Assembly: GCF_901538265.1 (NCBI RefSeq)
Contig: NZ_LR593886.1
Coordinates: 2,712,843 to 2,776,842 of the forward strand
Length of the DNA stretch: 64,000 nt
Source: Gemmata massiliana
Lineage (GTDB): Bacteria > Planctomycetota > Planctomycetia > Gemmatales > Gemmataceae
Direction of reading: 5' to 3'
Shown here: piece after piece, positions 29,005-36,805 of the stretch
Layout of the letters: each line of letters begins with the position of its first letter
Numbering within the stretch: the stretch's first letter is position 1
Translations under genes and position numbers: made by a program
The notes under the pieces: model-generated
The model's database searches: none
The model's input: only the letters and a program-made list of their open reading frames with translations
What the model was told of the DNA's origin: nothing

Positions 29005-29928
29005 TTAGTATTCGGAGATCACTTGCCCGTCGTTGCGCGTCGTGAGGCGCTCAAGTAAGATCGGGTCGGTGGTTTCCGGGAGCGCCCGCACACTACCATC
29101 AGCCAAGCAGAACTGCACGACTCCGGAGTGCCGGCTCCCGAACTTCCATCCCGTATCGGTCGGGTTCGTTGTCAACGGGTTGGAGCGCGAAGCGGAGCGG
29201 CTCCAACACCGTGCGTAGTTCCCATTGTAGGTGGAACAGTCCGTCCACCCGACCCCGTGATTGCCCTTCGCAACCTGCTTTTCACCGATAAGGAGTGTGT
29301 TGGTCAGCCCGTCAGTGAAATCGGCGAACCGGAACCCGGTCTCCATCCGGAACGGGCCGTTCACGGCGTTGTTAACCTGGACCGACACCTGGCTCGCCGA
29401 GTCGCTCCCGCTCGGATCAAGGACCGCCGCGTAGTCGGACAACCCGCCGGGTTGGTGGGGGTAGTTCGCAGGAGCGATCTGCGGGACGTCCCCGGACACA
29501 CTAAAGCCGTCCTTGCTGGTTCGGCGGGACGGGCAGAAGTAACCCTTCACGTTGTACCGGGTGATAGTGCCCTGTTCGTAGTAGGTGAAATTGGGCCTCC
29601 ATTCGCGGTAAAAATTTTCCTCTTCGAGATGGGGCAGAATGAGCACCGCCCAGGTTGCGCCGCCCTCGTAGACTAGGTTGTCTGCTTGGACGGGGGGGAC
29701 GATGACGTGGATCGGGTACACGCGCGACGGGGGCAATCGCTCGAAGTTGTTGTGGTACATGTGCATGGCCAGCCCGATCTGCTTCAGGTTGTTCTGACAG
29801 CTCATGCGGGACGCCGCCTCACGCGCCTTCTGCACCGCCGGTAACAGCATCCCGATCAGAATCGAGATGATGGCGATGACGACCAGTAACTCGATCAGCG
29901 TGAACGCTCTTCTCTTGAACACGGCCAT
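29005..29928 (-). CDS. DUF1559 protein with variant prepilin signal
   Basis: 307 residues. It opens with a basic stretch and [19 protein letters not shown], then [17 protein letters not shown]. The residue before the Phe is Ala, where prepilin peptidases normally need Gly. The C-terminal signature [17 protein letters not shown] and the [13 protein letters not shown] ending identify the family. It starts right after the zinc-ribbon membrane protein gene: TAGGAGATGGCC-type spacing puts that gene's stop inside this gene's ribosome binding site, so translation is coupled. Confidence 0.9.
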   Translation of the reverse strand: MAVFKRRAFTLIELLVVIAIISILIGMLLPAVQKAREAASRMSCQNNLKQIGLAMHMYHNNFERLPPSRVYPIHVIVPPVQADNLVYEGGATWAVLILPHLEEENFYREWRPNFTYYEQGTITRYNVKGYFCPSRRTSKDGFSVSGDVPQIAPANYPHQPGGLSDYAAVLDPSGSDSASQVSVQVNNAVNGPFRMETGFRFADFTDGLTNTLLIGEKQVAKGNHGVGWTDCSTYNGNYARCWSRSASRSNPLTTNPTDTGWKFGSRHSGVVQFCLADGSVRALPETTDPILLERLTTRNDGQVISEY

Positions 29929-29931
29929 CTC

Positions 29932-31098
29932 CTAACGGGGGGAGTCCTGTGATCCGGGGGGGCGAACCAGGAGCCCGAGCGCACCGATTCGGAACTTGAT
30001 GTCTTCGGGGTGCCCGAATGCGACCCCGGAGAGTTGCACCTGGACCGAATCGGTCTTCTTCGGCGGAGCGGGGAACAGGAACCGAACCTCTGACATATTC
30101 CCCGGCATCGCGCGGGGCGCGGGGCGCCCGCGATCCGGAGCAAACGCGCCCTCAAATTTCGCCGGGTCGAGTTGCTTACCCGATCCGTCGGTCACGCGCA
30201 CTCCGTCCGCGGTCAGGCCGGCGGCCCACCCAGAGAGTGGAACTTCGCGCTCGAAGCCGACGTTGGCGACGTGCACGGAAATTTGAAGATACGATTCCTT
30301 CGTCGTGCGCTTCGCGTTGTCCGGTCCGCGGAGCTCGACCGGCCCCACCGCGGACCGGACCGTTACGCGGACGTCCTTGAGTTGCCACGAACTGCGCCCG
30401 GCATCGAGCACCGCGCCGGGGGTGGTCATCGTCTTGATGCCGGTCCCGTGCTCGATCACAACCGGGCCTTGTGGTTCCTCGACCGGCGGGGCGTCCCACG
30501 GGTCCAGGTTGAGCCACGACGGGAGGAGCAGCACAACCACCGCGACGCCCGCGTGCAGCAGGGCCGCCAGCGCTCCCCCGATCCGGGCGCGCCCCTCCGC
30601 GCCGAGACACAGTAGCCCCCCGACGAACCCGATCGCGGCCAGCGCGAGTGCGATGAGCCGGCCGAACGGGAGCTGGGACGCCAGCACCGTCGGCCCCACG
30701 AGCGCGAGTGCCCCGAGCGCGAGCAAGAAGCCGGCATCGGCGGGCGCGGCCGGTTCGCCCGCGTCGGGAGTAAACACCGGTGCCGGTTGTGCCGCCGGAC
30801 GTGGTTGCGGGCGCGGTTCCGCGGGCAGGACGGGCGACGGCTCGGTCACGTCTAGGGCGTCCATCGCGCGGGTCTCTTCGACCGCGGGCAGCTTCAGCTT
30901 CGGCTTCTCGGCCGACGGCGCCGAGATCACGACCGCGTCCGCGCTGGCTTTCGCGACCCAATCCGGGAGGTCGTCGTCCGGAACGATCGTGAAACTGCTC
31001 TTGCACTTGGGGCACTTGGCGCTGGCGCCCAGCGCGGTGTTTTTGGCCCGAACCCCACCGGAACGGCAATACGGACAGATGGCTACGATTGTTGACAC
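29932..31098 (-). CDS. Zinc-ribbon membrane protein coupled to a DUF1559 gene
   Basis: 388 residues. An N-terminal zinc ribbon has CPYC at 8-11 and CPKC at 29-32. A charged/Pro-rich linker follows, then about three membrane helices between residues 125 and 200 (for example FLLALGALALVGPTVLAS). The C-terminal soluble domain (about 215-388) is beta-rich, with WQLKDVRVTVRSAVGPVEL and SYLQISVHVANVG resembling DUF4352-like immunoglobulin folds. The zinc ribbon would face the cytoplasm and the beta domain the outside. Coupled translation with DUF1559 suggests a joint role. Function unknown. Confidence 0.7.
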   Translation of the reverse strand: MSTIVAICPYCRSGGVRAKNTALGASAKCPKCKSSFTIVPDDDLPDWVAKASADAVVISAPSAEKPKLKLPAVEETRAMDALDVTEPSPVLPAEPRPQPRPAAQPAPVFTPDAGEPAAPADAGFLLALGALALVGPTVLASQLPFGRLIALALAAIGFVGGLLCLGAEGRARIGGALAALLHAGVAVVVLLLPSWLNLDPWDAPPVEEPQGPVVIEHGTGIKTMTTPGAVLDAGRSSWQLKDVRVTVRSAVGPVELRGPDNAKRTTKESYLQISVHVANVGFEREVPLSGWAAGLTADGVRVTDGSGKQLDPAKFEGAFAPDRGRPAPRAMPGNMSEVRFLFPAPPKKTDSVQVQLSGVAFGHPEDIKFRIGALGLLVRPPGSQDSPR

Positions 31099-31321
31099 GC
31101 AAACACCGGCATGTGAGAGAGGGCAGAGCGGAGGTGATTTCGCAACAGTTGTAACAGGTGCGACGAGTTATGCCAAGAAATTTCTAATGATTTTAGTGGT
31201 GGGTCTTGAAACATGCGACGCCCGATTCGGTGCGGAATTTGCTCGGCAGCAGGCGCGCCATCCAAATGGATGGGCTGATTCCGGTGCCGGGCTCGCTTCA
31301 CCCGCGGGCGGGATTTATGAT

Positions 31322-31354
31322 GGGCCGCGCCGGGGACGTTCCCCGGCGCGGCCC
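31322..31354 (+). promoter_or_regulatory. Very stable leader hairpin before the TIGR02996/LRR gene
   Basis: A perfect 15-bp G+C-rich stem (31322-31336 with 31340-31354) has a 3-base loop and ends 15 bases before the ATG at 31370. No plus-strand gene lies upstream for it to terminate, so it may affect translation of the downstream gene or be an unrelated repeat. Confidence 0.5.
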
Positions 31355-31369
31355 GTTGCGTGAGGCACC

Positions 31370-32461
31370 ATGTCCGACGAGAAGGCGCTGCTCGCGATCT
31401 GGGAACACCCGCACGACGACACCGTGCGCCTGATCTACGCGGACTGGCTCCAGGAAAACGGCCGACCCGCGCGCGCCGAATTCATCCGGCTCCAGTGCGA
31501 TCGCGCGCGGCTTACCTCTTGGGACGATCGGTCACGTGAGCTGGATGCAGCGGTGACGGTTCTAAATAATCGCCATTGGGAGACGTGGGGGGCTTCAATC
31601 CCTCAGCGGTACCGCGGTGGGTTCGATCGGGGATTTCCGTTTGGCAGGATGCGAGCATCTGGGCAGCGATTCGCACGCGCTGATCCCGCTTTGATTAGTC
31701 TTGCAGTTCTTTGGCGTCTTTCGTCTACTCAACTCACGCGTGGGTGGACGAAGGCTGTTGAGAGCTCCAACTTTGTCCGAGTCGCGGAGATTGACGCATC
31801 TGGTACCGCGTTTACCGCAAGCCGCGTTCAGCGCGTGGCCGATTCCCAGAACGCTTATCACCTCAAACGCGTTCAGTTTCAGTTCTGCGGCCTCAATGAT
31901 CGAGCCGGGATCGCGTTCATGCAATCCCCGCACCTCCGATACCTCGACGTGTTGGGATTGGGCGCAAACAAATTAACCGACGCGACCGTAACCGCAATGA
32001 AAGGTGCGTGTTTCGCGGCCACGTTGCGAGTATTACAATTGGGCGGAAATCAGATCGGTTCGGATGGTGCCCGAACTCTTGCGAGCGGAGCATTCGCCAA
32101 CTTGGTCGAACTGGATTTATCCGGGTGTGAGCTTGGAGATACGGGTATCCGTGAACTGACCAGAGGTTCGGGCCTCCCCCGCCTCCGTTATTTGGGGCTT
32201 CGTTACGTGGGGATGTCCGATGTGGGGCTTGCCGATTTGGTCGGCTGGTCCGGGTTGGCCGGTGTAAAATCACTTGATCTCAGCGGCAACTCGATCACCC
32301 CGGCTTCGGTGACGCCCTTGCTCGATTCACCCCATTTGGCGGGTGTGCGCCGGTGTCAGATCGATCTTTCGGAAACGCCACTCGAAACGAACCCACGAAT
32401 CCGGGCGGTACTGCGGGAACAATTTCACCACGTAGTATTCGATCCCCGGATTCGTGACTGA
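31370..32461 (+). CDS. TIGR02996 domain protein with leucine-rich repeats
   Basis: 363 residues. The first 45 residues are the TIGR02996 companion motif (ALLAIWEHPHDDTVRLIYAD then WLQENGRPARAEFIRLQ). The rest forms leucine-rich repeats of the ribonuclease-inhibitor style, for example HLRYLDVLGLGANKLTDATV, VLQLGGNQIGSDGARTLASG and LVELDLSGCELGDTGIREL. No signal peptide is present, so it should be cytosolic and bind proteins. The segment 31560-32300 uses more A and T than its neighbours. It converges on sdhB with 16 bases between stops. Family function is unknown. Confidence 0.85.
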   Translation: MSDEKALLAIWEHPHDDTVRLIYADWLQENGRPARAEFIRLQCDRARLTSWDDRSRELDAAVTVLNNRHWETWGASIPQRYRGGFDRGFPFGRMRASGQRFARADPALISLAVLWRLSSTQLTRGWTKAVESSNFVRVAEIDASGTAFTASRVQRVADSQNAYHLKRVQFQFCGLNDRAGIAFMQSPHLRYLDVLGLGANKLTDATVTAMKGACFAATLRVLQLGGNQIGSDGARTLASGAFANLVELDLSGCELGDTGIRELTRGSGLPRLRYLGLRYVGMSDVGLADLVGWSGLAGVKSLDLSGNSITPASVTPLLDSPHLAGVRRCQIDLSETPLETNPRIRAVLREQFHHVVFDPRIRD

Positions 32462-32477
32462 TCCGAACCGGATGACC

Positions 32478-33230
32478 TTACTTCACCACGGCGCTCACGG
32501 TGCTCGCGATGAAGTCGCGGTTGAGCTGCGCGATGTGCTCGACGCTGATGTCCTTCGGGCACGCGGCCTCGCACTCGTTGATGTTCGTGCAGTGCCCGAA
32601 GCCCTCGCGGTCGTGCTGGGCCACCATCGCGCGGACCCGGTCGTTGCGCTCGGGCTGGCCCTGCGGCAGTTGCGCCAGGTGGCTCACCTTCGCGCTGAGG
32701 AACAGCATGGCCGAGGCGTTCGGGCACGCGGCCACGCACGCCCCGCACCCGATGCACGCGGCCGCGTCCATCGCGCGGTCCTGGTCCTTCTTCGCGATCG
32801 GCAGCGCGTTCCCGTCCGGCGCGCCGCCGGTGTTCACGCCGACGAACCCGCCCTTTTGGATGATCCGGTCGAACGCGGAGCGGTCGCACACCAGATCCTT
32901 CACCACCGGGAACGGCCCGGCGCGCCACGGTTCGATGTACAGTTCGGCGCCGTCGGCGAAGCTGCGCATGTGCAACTGGCACGTCGTCGTGCCCTTTTCC
33001 GGGCCGTGCGCGAGCCCGTTGATCATCATGTTGCAGCTACCGCAGATCCCCTCGCGGCAGTCGTGGTCGAACGCGACGGGTTCCTCGCCCTTGCGGATCA
33101 ACTGCTCGTTGAGCGTGTCCATCATTTCGAGGAACGACATGTCCGGGCTGACGCCGTCGAGGGTATAGGGCACCATTTGGCCCGCGGTCGTGCGCGATTT
33201 CTGCCGCCAGACGTGGAGCGTGAGTTTCAT
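32478..33230 (-). CDS. sdhB: Succinate dehydrogenase/fumarate reductase iron-sulfur subunit
   Basis: 250 residues from the ATG at 33230; the frame is open upstream, but family similarity starts with [10 protein letters not shown]. The 2Fe-2S ligands are Cys58, Cys63, Cys66 and Cys84 ([11 protein letters not shown]). The 4Fe-4S motif is [12 protein letters not shown] from Cys159, and the 3Fe-4S site uses Cys214, Cys220 and Cys224 ([15 protein letters not shown]). Electrons pass through these from the flavoprotein to the quinone-binding membrane subunit. Neither sdhA nor sdhC is adjacent within the window: the next minus-strand genes are a diacylglycerol kinase and an LptD-like gene, which is unusual. 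Confidence 0.95.
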   Translation of the reverse strand: MKLTLHVWRQKSRTTAGQMVPYTLDGVSPDMSFLEMMDTLNEQLIRKGEEPVAFDHDCREGICGSCNMMINGLAHGPEKGTTTCQLHMRSFADGAELYIEPWRAGPFPVVKDLVCDRSAFDRIIQKGGFVGVNTGGAPDGNALPIAKKDQDRAMDAAACIGCGACVAACPNASAMLFLSAKVSHLAQLPQGQPERNDRVRAMVAQHDREGFGHCTNINECEAACPKDISVEHIAQLNRDFIASTVSAVVK

Positions 33231-33292
33231 CGTCGGTCCCGTGGGGTGGTCTCGGGAGTATTTTACGCGCGGGACCGCGGCGCGTCTCGCGG

Positions 33293-33718
33293 TTACGCCG
33301 GGAGCCAGTGGAACAGCAGGAGGATTTTGCGGCCGAAGATGACGGCCCCGACGGTCGCGGCGCACAGCCCGGCGACGAGCACCGCCCCGGCCGCGATGTC
33401 CAAACAGCCGTACACGCGGTCCCGGGCCTCCTGGTCCAGCCCGCGGAACAGCGTCTCGATGGAACTGTTGAACAGCTCCGCGGTGACGACCAGCCCGATG
33501 CACCCGATCACGAGGCACCACTCCCGGTAGTCGCACTCCAGCGCGACGGCCGCCGCGACCGCCACGACCGCACAGAAGAAGTGAACGGAGAAACTGGAGT
33601 GCCCGCGCACCCCGCGCTTCACGCCGCGGACCGCCTCACGGAACTTGTCGCGCCACAACCGCGGCTTCTTCCGCGTCGGCTCGTCGTCGTTGGGCGCGCT
33701 CCACACGTTCGCGGACAT
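33293..33718 (-). CDS. Diacylglycerol/undecaprenol kinase family protein
   Basis: 141 residues from the ATG at 33718. A basic N-terminus with [22 protein letters not shown] is followed by three membrane helices (about 44-62, 67-82 and 107-127). The family signature is [12 protein letters not shown] at 79-90, carrying the metal/catalytic Glu, Asn and Glu. At the next conserved site, where most members read KD, this protein has [11 protein letters not shown], so a Leu replaces the Lys. It would phosphorylate diacylglycerol or undecaprenol at the inner membrane. It lies 62 bases upstream of sdhB on the same strand. Confidence 0.85.
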   Translation of the reverse strand: MSANVWSAPNDDEPTRKKPRLWRDKFREAVRGVKRGVRGHSSFSVHFFCAVVAVAAAVALECDYREWCLVIGCIGLVVTAELFNSSIETLFRGLDQEARDRVYGCLDIAAGAVLVAGLCAATVGAVIFGRKILLLFHWLPA

Positions 33719-33732
33719 GCGTACCCCGCTTT

Positions 33733-33836
33733 CAGAGTTCCAGAGTTCCAGGTTCCAGAGTTCCACGTTCCAAGCGGAAGAGCTGGGGCGGTTCCTTGTC
33801 CGCTAGTTCTCAACCTGGAACCCCGGAACTCTTCCG
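33733..33836. repeat. TTCCAGAG-type tandem units with an inverted copy
   Basis: Bases 33736-33770 hold short tandem units of the form GAGTTCCAG/GGTTCCAG. A related inverted copy (CAACCTGGAACC then GGAACTC) lies at about 33810-33832. The copies could fold together. It sits between the kinase and LptD-like genes. Confidence 0.5.
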
Positions 33837-36599
33837 TTACCGCCGACTGTTGAGCTGCTGGTTGCTGATCGGCGTGCCCGCGAACCGGCCGCCCAGGGCC
33901 GAGGCCAGGTTCGGTATCACGAGGAACTGGAACCCGAAGTTGTTCACGAAAGCGTTGTAGGTGAACCCGACCGTGACCGTCAGGTCGGCGCCCGTGCGCG
34001 TCAGGGTGAACGTGTTCGAGAGGGCCTGCTGGAGCCCGAAGTCGTAACTCGCGCCCAGGTTCATGTAGTACCGGGGGCTCATCTGGTAGCCCATCGTCAG
34101 CACCACCGCCTTGCTGTTGATCGGGTCCGTTTGGCGGTACCCGAGGTACACGTTGGTGCGGTCCGTGCGGTTCACGTACACGCCCGCGTTCCAGTACCGG
34201 CTCCCGCCCTCATACGGCTCGAACCACCCGTTCGATACCACCGAGGTGCGGTCCCCGACGTTCCACACGGTGCCGTACTCGAGGAACGAGAACGGGTTCC
34301 CGAAGTTGTCGCGCTTGGCGTCCGGGTAGTACGACGCGGACACGTCGAACGTGAGGAAGTCGACCGTGTGCTCCATCCCCGGGTACCCGCGCTTCGTCTG
34401 GAACCGCTGCCGCACGTCCATCTGGAGCACGTTCATGTTGTCGAGCGTGTCGGTGCGGTTCTCCACGAGGCGCCGGATCGCGTACAGTTGCGGGTTGAAG
34501 ATCGGCGAGTTCATGAGCGCCAGCCCGTCCGCCCCGGGCACGAGCTGCGACTGGATCGGGCGGATGTTGCGGTACGCCTGGTCCACCGCGTCGTCGTTGA
34601 GCCGGTCGAGCATCGGGAACCGCGTGTACGGCTCGTTCGAGCGCGCGTACAGGTAGTTCCCGCCGAACACGATCTTGTGGTTCAGCCCGCGCAGGTTCAG
34701 CAGCTCGCTGCTCACGTCGCCGTAGACCCGCGAGAACGGCAGGCTCGCCCGCGTACCGCCCCCGCCGTACACGCGCCCGACCTCGTTGCCGTTGACGTCG
34801 CTGGTGTACTCGGTGAGGTCGAGGACGCCGTAGGGCGCCAGTTTCACCGGGCCGAGGGCGAACGGGACGCTCAGCTCCTGCCACAAGTCGAACCGGCCCG
34901 TGTCGACCCGCCGGTCCGTGGGCAGGAGCGCGAACGGGGGGATCTCGGTGGGGCGCGCCTGGGCGTAGCCCGCGCTCGCCCGCGCGCTGTACACGAACAG
35001 GTCGTCCAGGAACGTCTGCCCGAGCAGGTGCCCGTCGACGCGCGGGAGCCAGTTCGTCGTGCTCGCCCACTCGCGGTTGAGCCGGTCCTGGACCAGCGCG
35101 GACGCCCCGAAGTTGCGGCGCTGCCAGGTGAGGTACGCGAACGTCTCCTGGTTCGGCCCCATGTCGAATTCGTTCTTGTAGTACTGCTCCAGGAAGTTCT
35201 TGTCGCTCAGGTACGCGAACTGCCCCTGGAAGTACGTCCCCTCCATGACCTCTTGCTGGTGCCGCCACAGGGCGCGCCCGCGGAACGACGGCTGCTCCGG
35301 CTCGGTCCCGCGCGGGCCGCCGAGGATGTCCAGCCCGTCGTCCTGGAGGCCGTACAGTTTGATGAGGCCGGCGGCCGGGTACTCGCCCGGTTCCGTGGAC
35401 GGGATGCGGTACGTGTAGTCGGTGCCGCCCGCGAGCCCGCGCCGGCTCAAGTAGTCCAGGTTGAGGCGCCAACTGTGGCCCGGGGGCGGGCGCAGCGCGA
35501 GCAACTCGTAGATGTCGAACGACGAGTAGAACTGCGACCCGAAGATGCGGTTCTGGCTGAACCCCAGCCCGGTGACCGGGCCGAGCGGGTCGGTCGCGTC
35601 GAACCGCATCTTGGGCAGGTAGAACACCGGGAGGCCGCCGAGCCGGGTCACCACGTTCGTGCCCGTAACGATCTGCTCCTGGCCCTCGATCGGCTCGCCG
35701 GTCCGAACGTCGCGGATCGGGAACCCGAAAATGTTCCGCAGCACGATCCGGCGCTGGCTCAACGTGAAGCGCTGCGAATCGAGCCGCAACCCGGGGTCAC
35801 TGGGCAACTTGCTCGCGTTCGACGTGCCGGTCAGGATCTCCCAGTTCTCCAGGTCGAGCCGGCGCACCTCCTCGCCCCTCAAGTGGAAGGCGTCGGGGAT
35901 GTTCGAGAGCGCCATTTCGAGGTCGGCCTTGAGCGCGACCGCGCGGTTCTGTGTTGCGTCGTAGTACACCTGGGCGGCCCGGAGTGTCCGCGTCACGGAG
36001 CCCAGCTTGTTTTTGCCCCCCTGCATCGTGCGAACGATCACGTTGCCCGACAGGTAAACCTCGACCTCGGTTTTGCTGTCCCCGCTGGTGACGAACCCGT
36101 CTTTTTCGTCCTGGGTTTTGTTCCGGACCCACATTACCGCTTCGTCGGTCGCGAACTCGGTCGCCTGGTCCCCGTCCTCGCTGGCGACGCTGATGATGAT
36201 CCCGCCGGTGAACAGGATGCGCTCGGTCCCGTCCTTTAATTTGATCGTGTCCTGGGAGTAGGTCGTCGTCGCGTACCGCGGTATGTACTTGACGTACCGC
36301 TTCCGCGATTGCGGGGTGGGGATCACCGTGCCACTGGGGAGCGGGTCCGGCTCGTAGGACGCGCCGGGGTCGCGAGCCGGTTGGTACGCGGTGCGCGGGG
36401 GCACCGGCTGGACCGGGGACATTAGTCCGTCGGTCGGTAGCGAAAACGCGCCCGTCGACGGGTCGTCCGGGAACCGCACCGTGGGGCGCACGGGCGGAAC
36501 CGGCTGCGCACGGGTCGCCGGTGCGCTCGCCAGGAGCGCGGAAATTACCAGGCCGGCCCAAATTATCGCTCGCCCGCTGAACACGCGGTGTCCCTTCAT
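33837..36599 (-). CDS. LptD-like outer-membrane LPS transport protein
   Basis: 920 residues, with a signal peptide (about 1-31) and a Pro-rich linker to about 95. Then comes an OstA/LptA-like beta-jellyroll (LFTGGIIISVASEDGDQATE, VEVYLSGNVIVRT, RAAQVYYDATQNRAVAL). The region NIFGFPIRDVRTGEP to LGGLPVFYLPKMRFDATDPL is the LptD signature just before the barrel, and SRRGLAGGTDYTYR also fits. The C-terminal half alternates aromatic strands to form the barrel. LptD inserts lipopolysaccharide into the outer leaflet. I find no cysteine in the protein, and it ends NSRR rather than with an aromatic residue. The assignment is good, but whether it exports LPS is inference. Confidence 0.82.
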   Translation of the reverse strand: MKGHRVFSGRAIIWAGLVISALLASAPATRAQPVPPVRPTVRFPDDPSTGAFSLPTDGLMSPVQPVPPRTAYQPARDPGASYEPDPLPSGTVIPTPQSRKRYVKYIPRYATTTYSQDTIKLKDGTERILFTGGIIISVASEDGDQATEFATDEAVMWVRNKTQDEKDGFVTSGDSKTEVEVYLSGNVIVRTMQGGKNKLGSVTRTLRAAQVYYDATQNRAVALKADLEMALSNIPDAFHLRGEEVRRLDLENWEILTGTSNASKLPSDPGLRLDSQRFTLSQRRIVLRNIFGFPIRDVRTGEPIEGQEQIVTGTNVVTRLGGLPVFYLPKMRFDATDPLGPVTGLGFSQNRIFGSQFYSSFDIYELLALRPPPGHSWRLNLDYLSRRGLAGGTDYTYRIPSTEPGEYPAAGLIKLYGLQDDGLDILGGPRGTEPEQPSFRGRALWRHQQEVMEGTYFQGQFAYLSDKNFLEQYYKNEFDMGPNQETFAYLTWQRRNFGASALVQDRLNREWASTTNWLPRVDGHLLGQTFLDDLFVYSARASAGYAQARPTEIPPFALLPTDRRVDTGRFDLWQELSVPFALGPVKLAPYGVLDLTEYTSDVNGNEVGRVYGGGGTRASLPFSRVYGDVSSELLNLRGLNHKIVFGGNYLYARSNEPYTRFPMLDRLNDDAVDQAYRNIRPIQSQLVPGADGLALMNSPIFNPQLYAIRRLVENRTDTLDNMNVLQMDVRQRFQTKRGYPGMEHTVDFLTFDVSASYYPDAKRDNFGNPFSFLEYGTVWNVGDRTSVVSNGWFEPYEGGSRYWNAGVYVNRTDRTNVYLGYRQTDPINSKAVVLTMGYQMSPRYYMNLGASYDFGLQQALSNTFTLTRTGADLTVTVGFTYNAFVNNFGFQFLVIPNLASALGGRFAGTPISNQQLNSRR

Positions 36600-36736
36600 C
36601 GGCGCACGGCGAAAACAGTGGTTCGCCGCGCGAAGCGGTCACGCCGAAACGGTTCTATCTGCACTGAAAGAGCGGGGACTTATAGGCGGGGCGCCGGGCG
36701 AATCAAGGCGGACTGTGCGGCGCGGACGAGCGCACC

Positions 36737-36750
36737 TGCGAACGTTCGCA
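36737..36750. promoter_or_regulatory. 14-bp perfect palindrome, possible operator
   Basis: TGCGAACGTTCGCA lies in the 206-base gap between the divergent LptD-like gene and the beta-CASP nuclease. It is perfectly symmetric. No regulator can be named; the site may bind a dimeric repressor. Confidence 0.35.
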
Positions 36751-36805
36751 ACGTCACATCGGCCATCGGGTTTGTGCTCGTCGCCCCGCGGGTTAGAATG
36801 GGTGA

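Noticed and set aside
34131-36239. Long open frame opposite the LptD-like gene (702 codons)
   Set aside because: It is a high-GC shadow: composition is dominated by Arg, Val and Pro, there is no domain and no ribosome site, and the opposite strand has a clear family.
36737-36750. LexA-type SOS box
   Set aside because: Known boxes have spaced half-sites; this palindrome has none between GAAC and GTTC.
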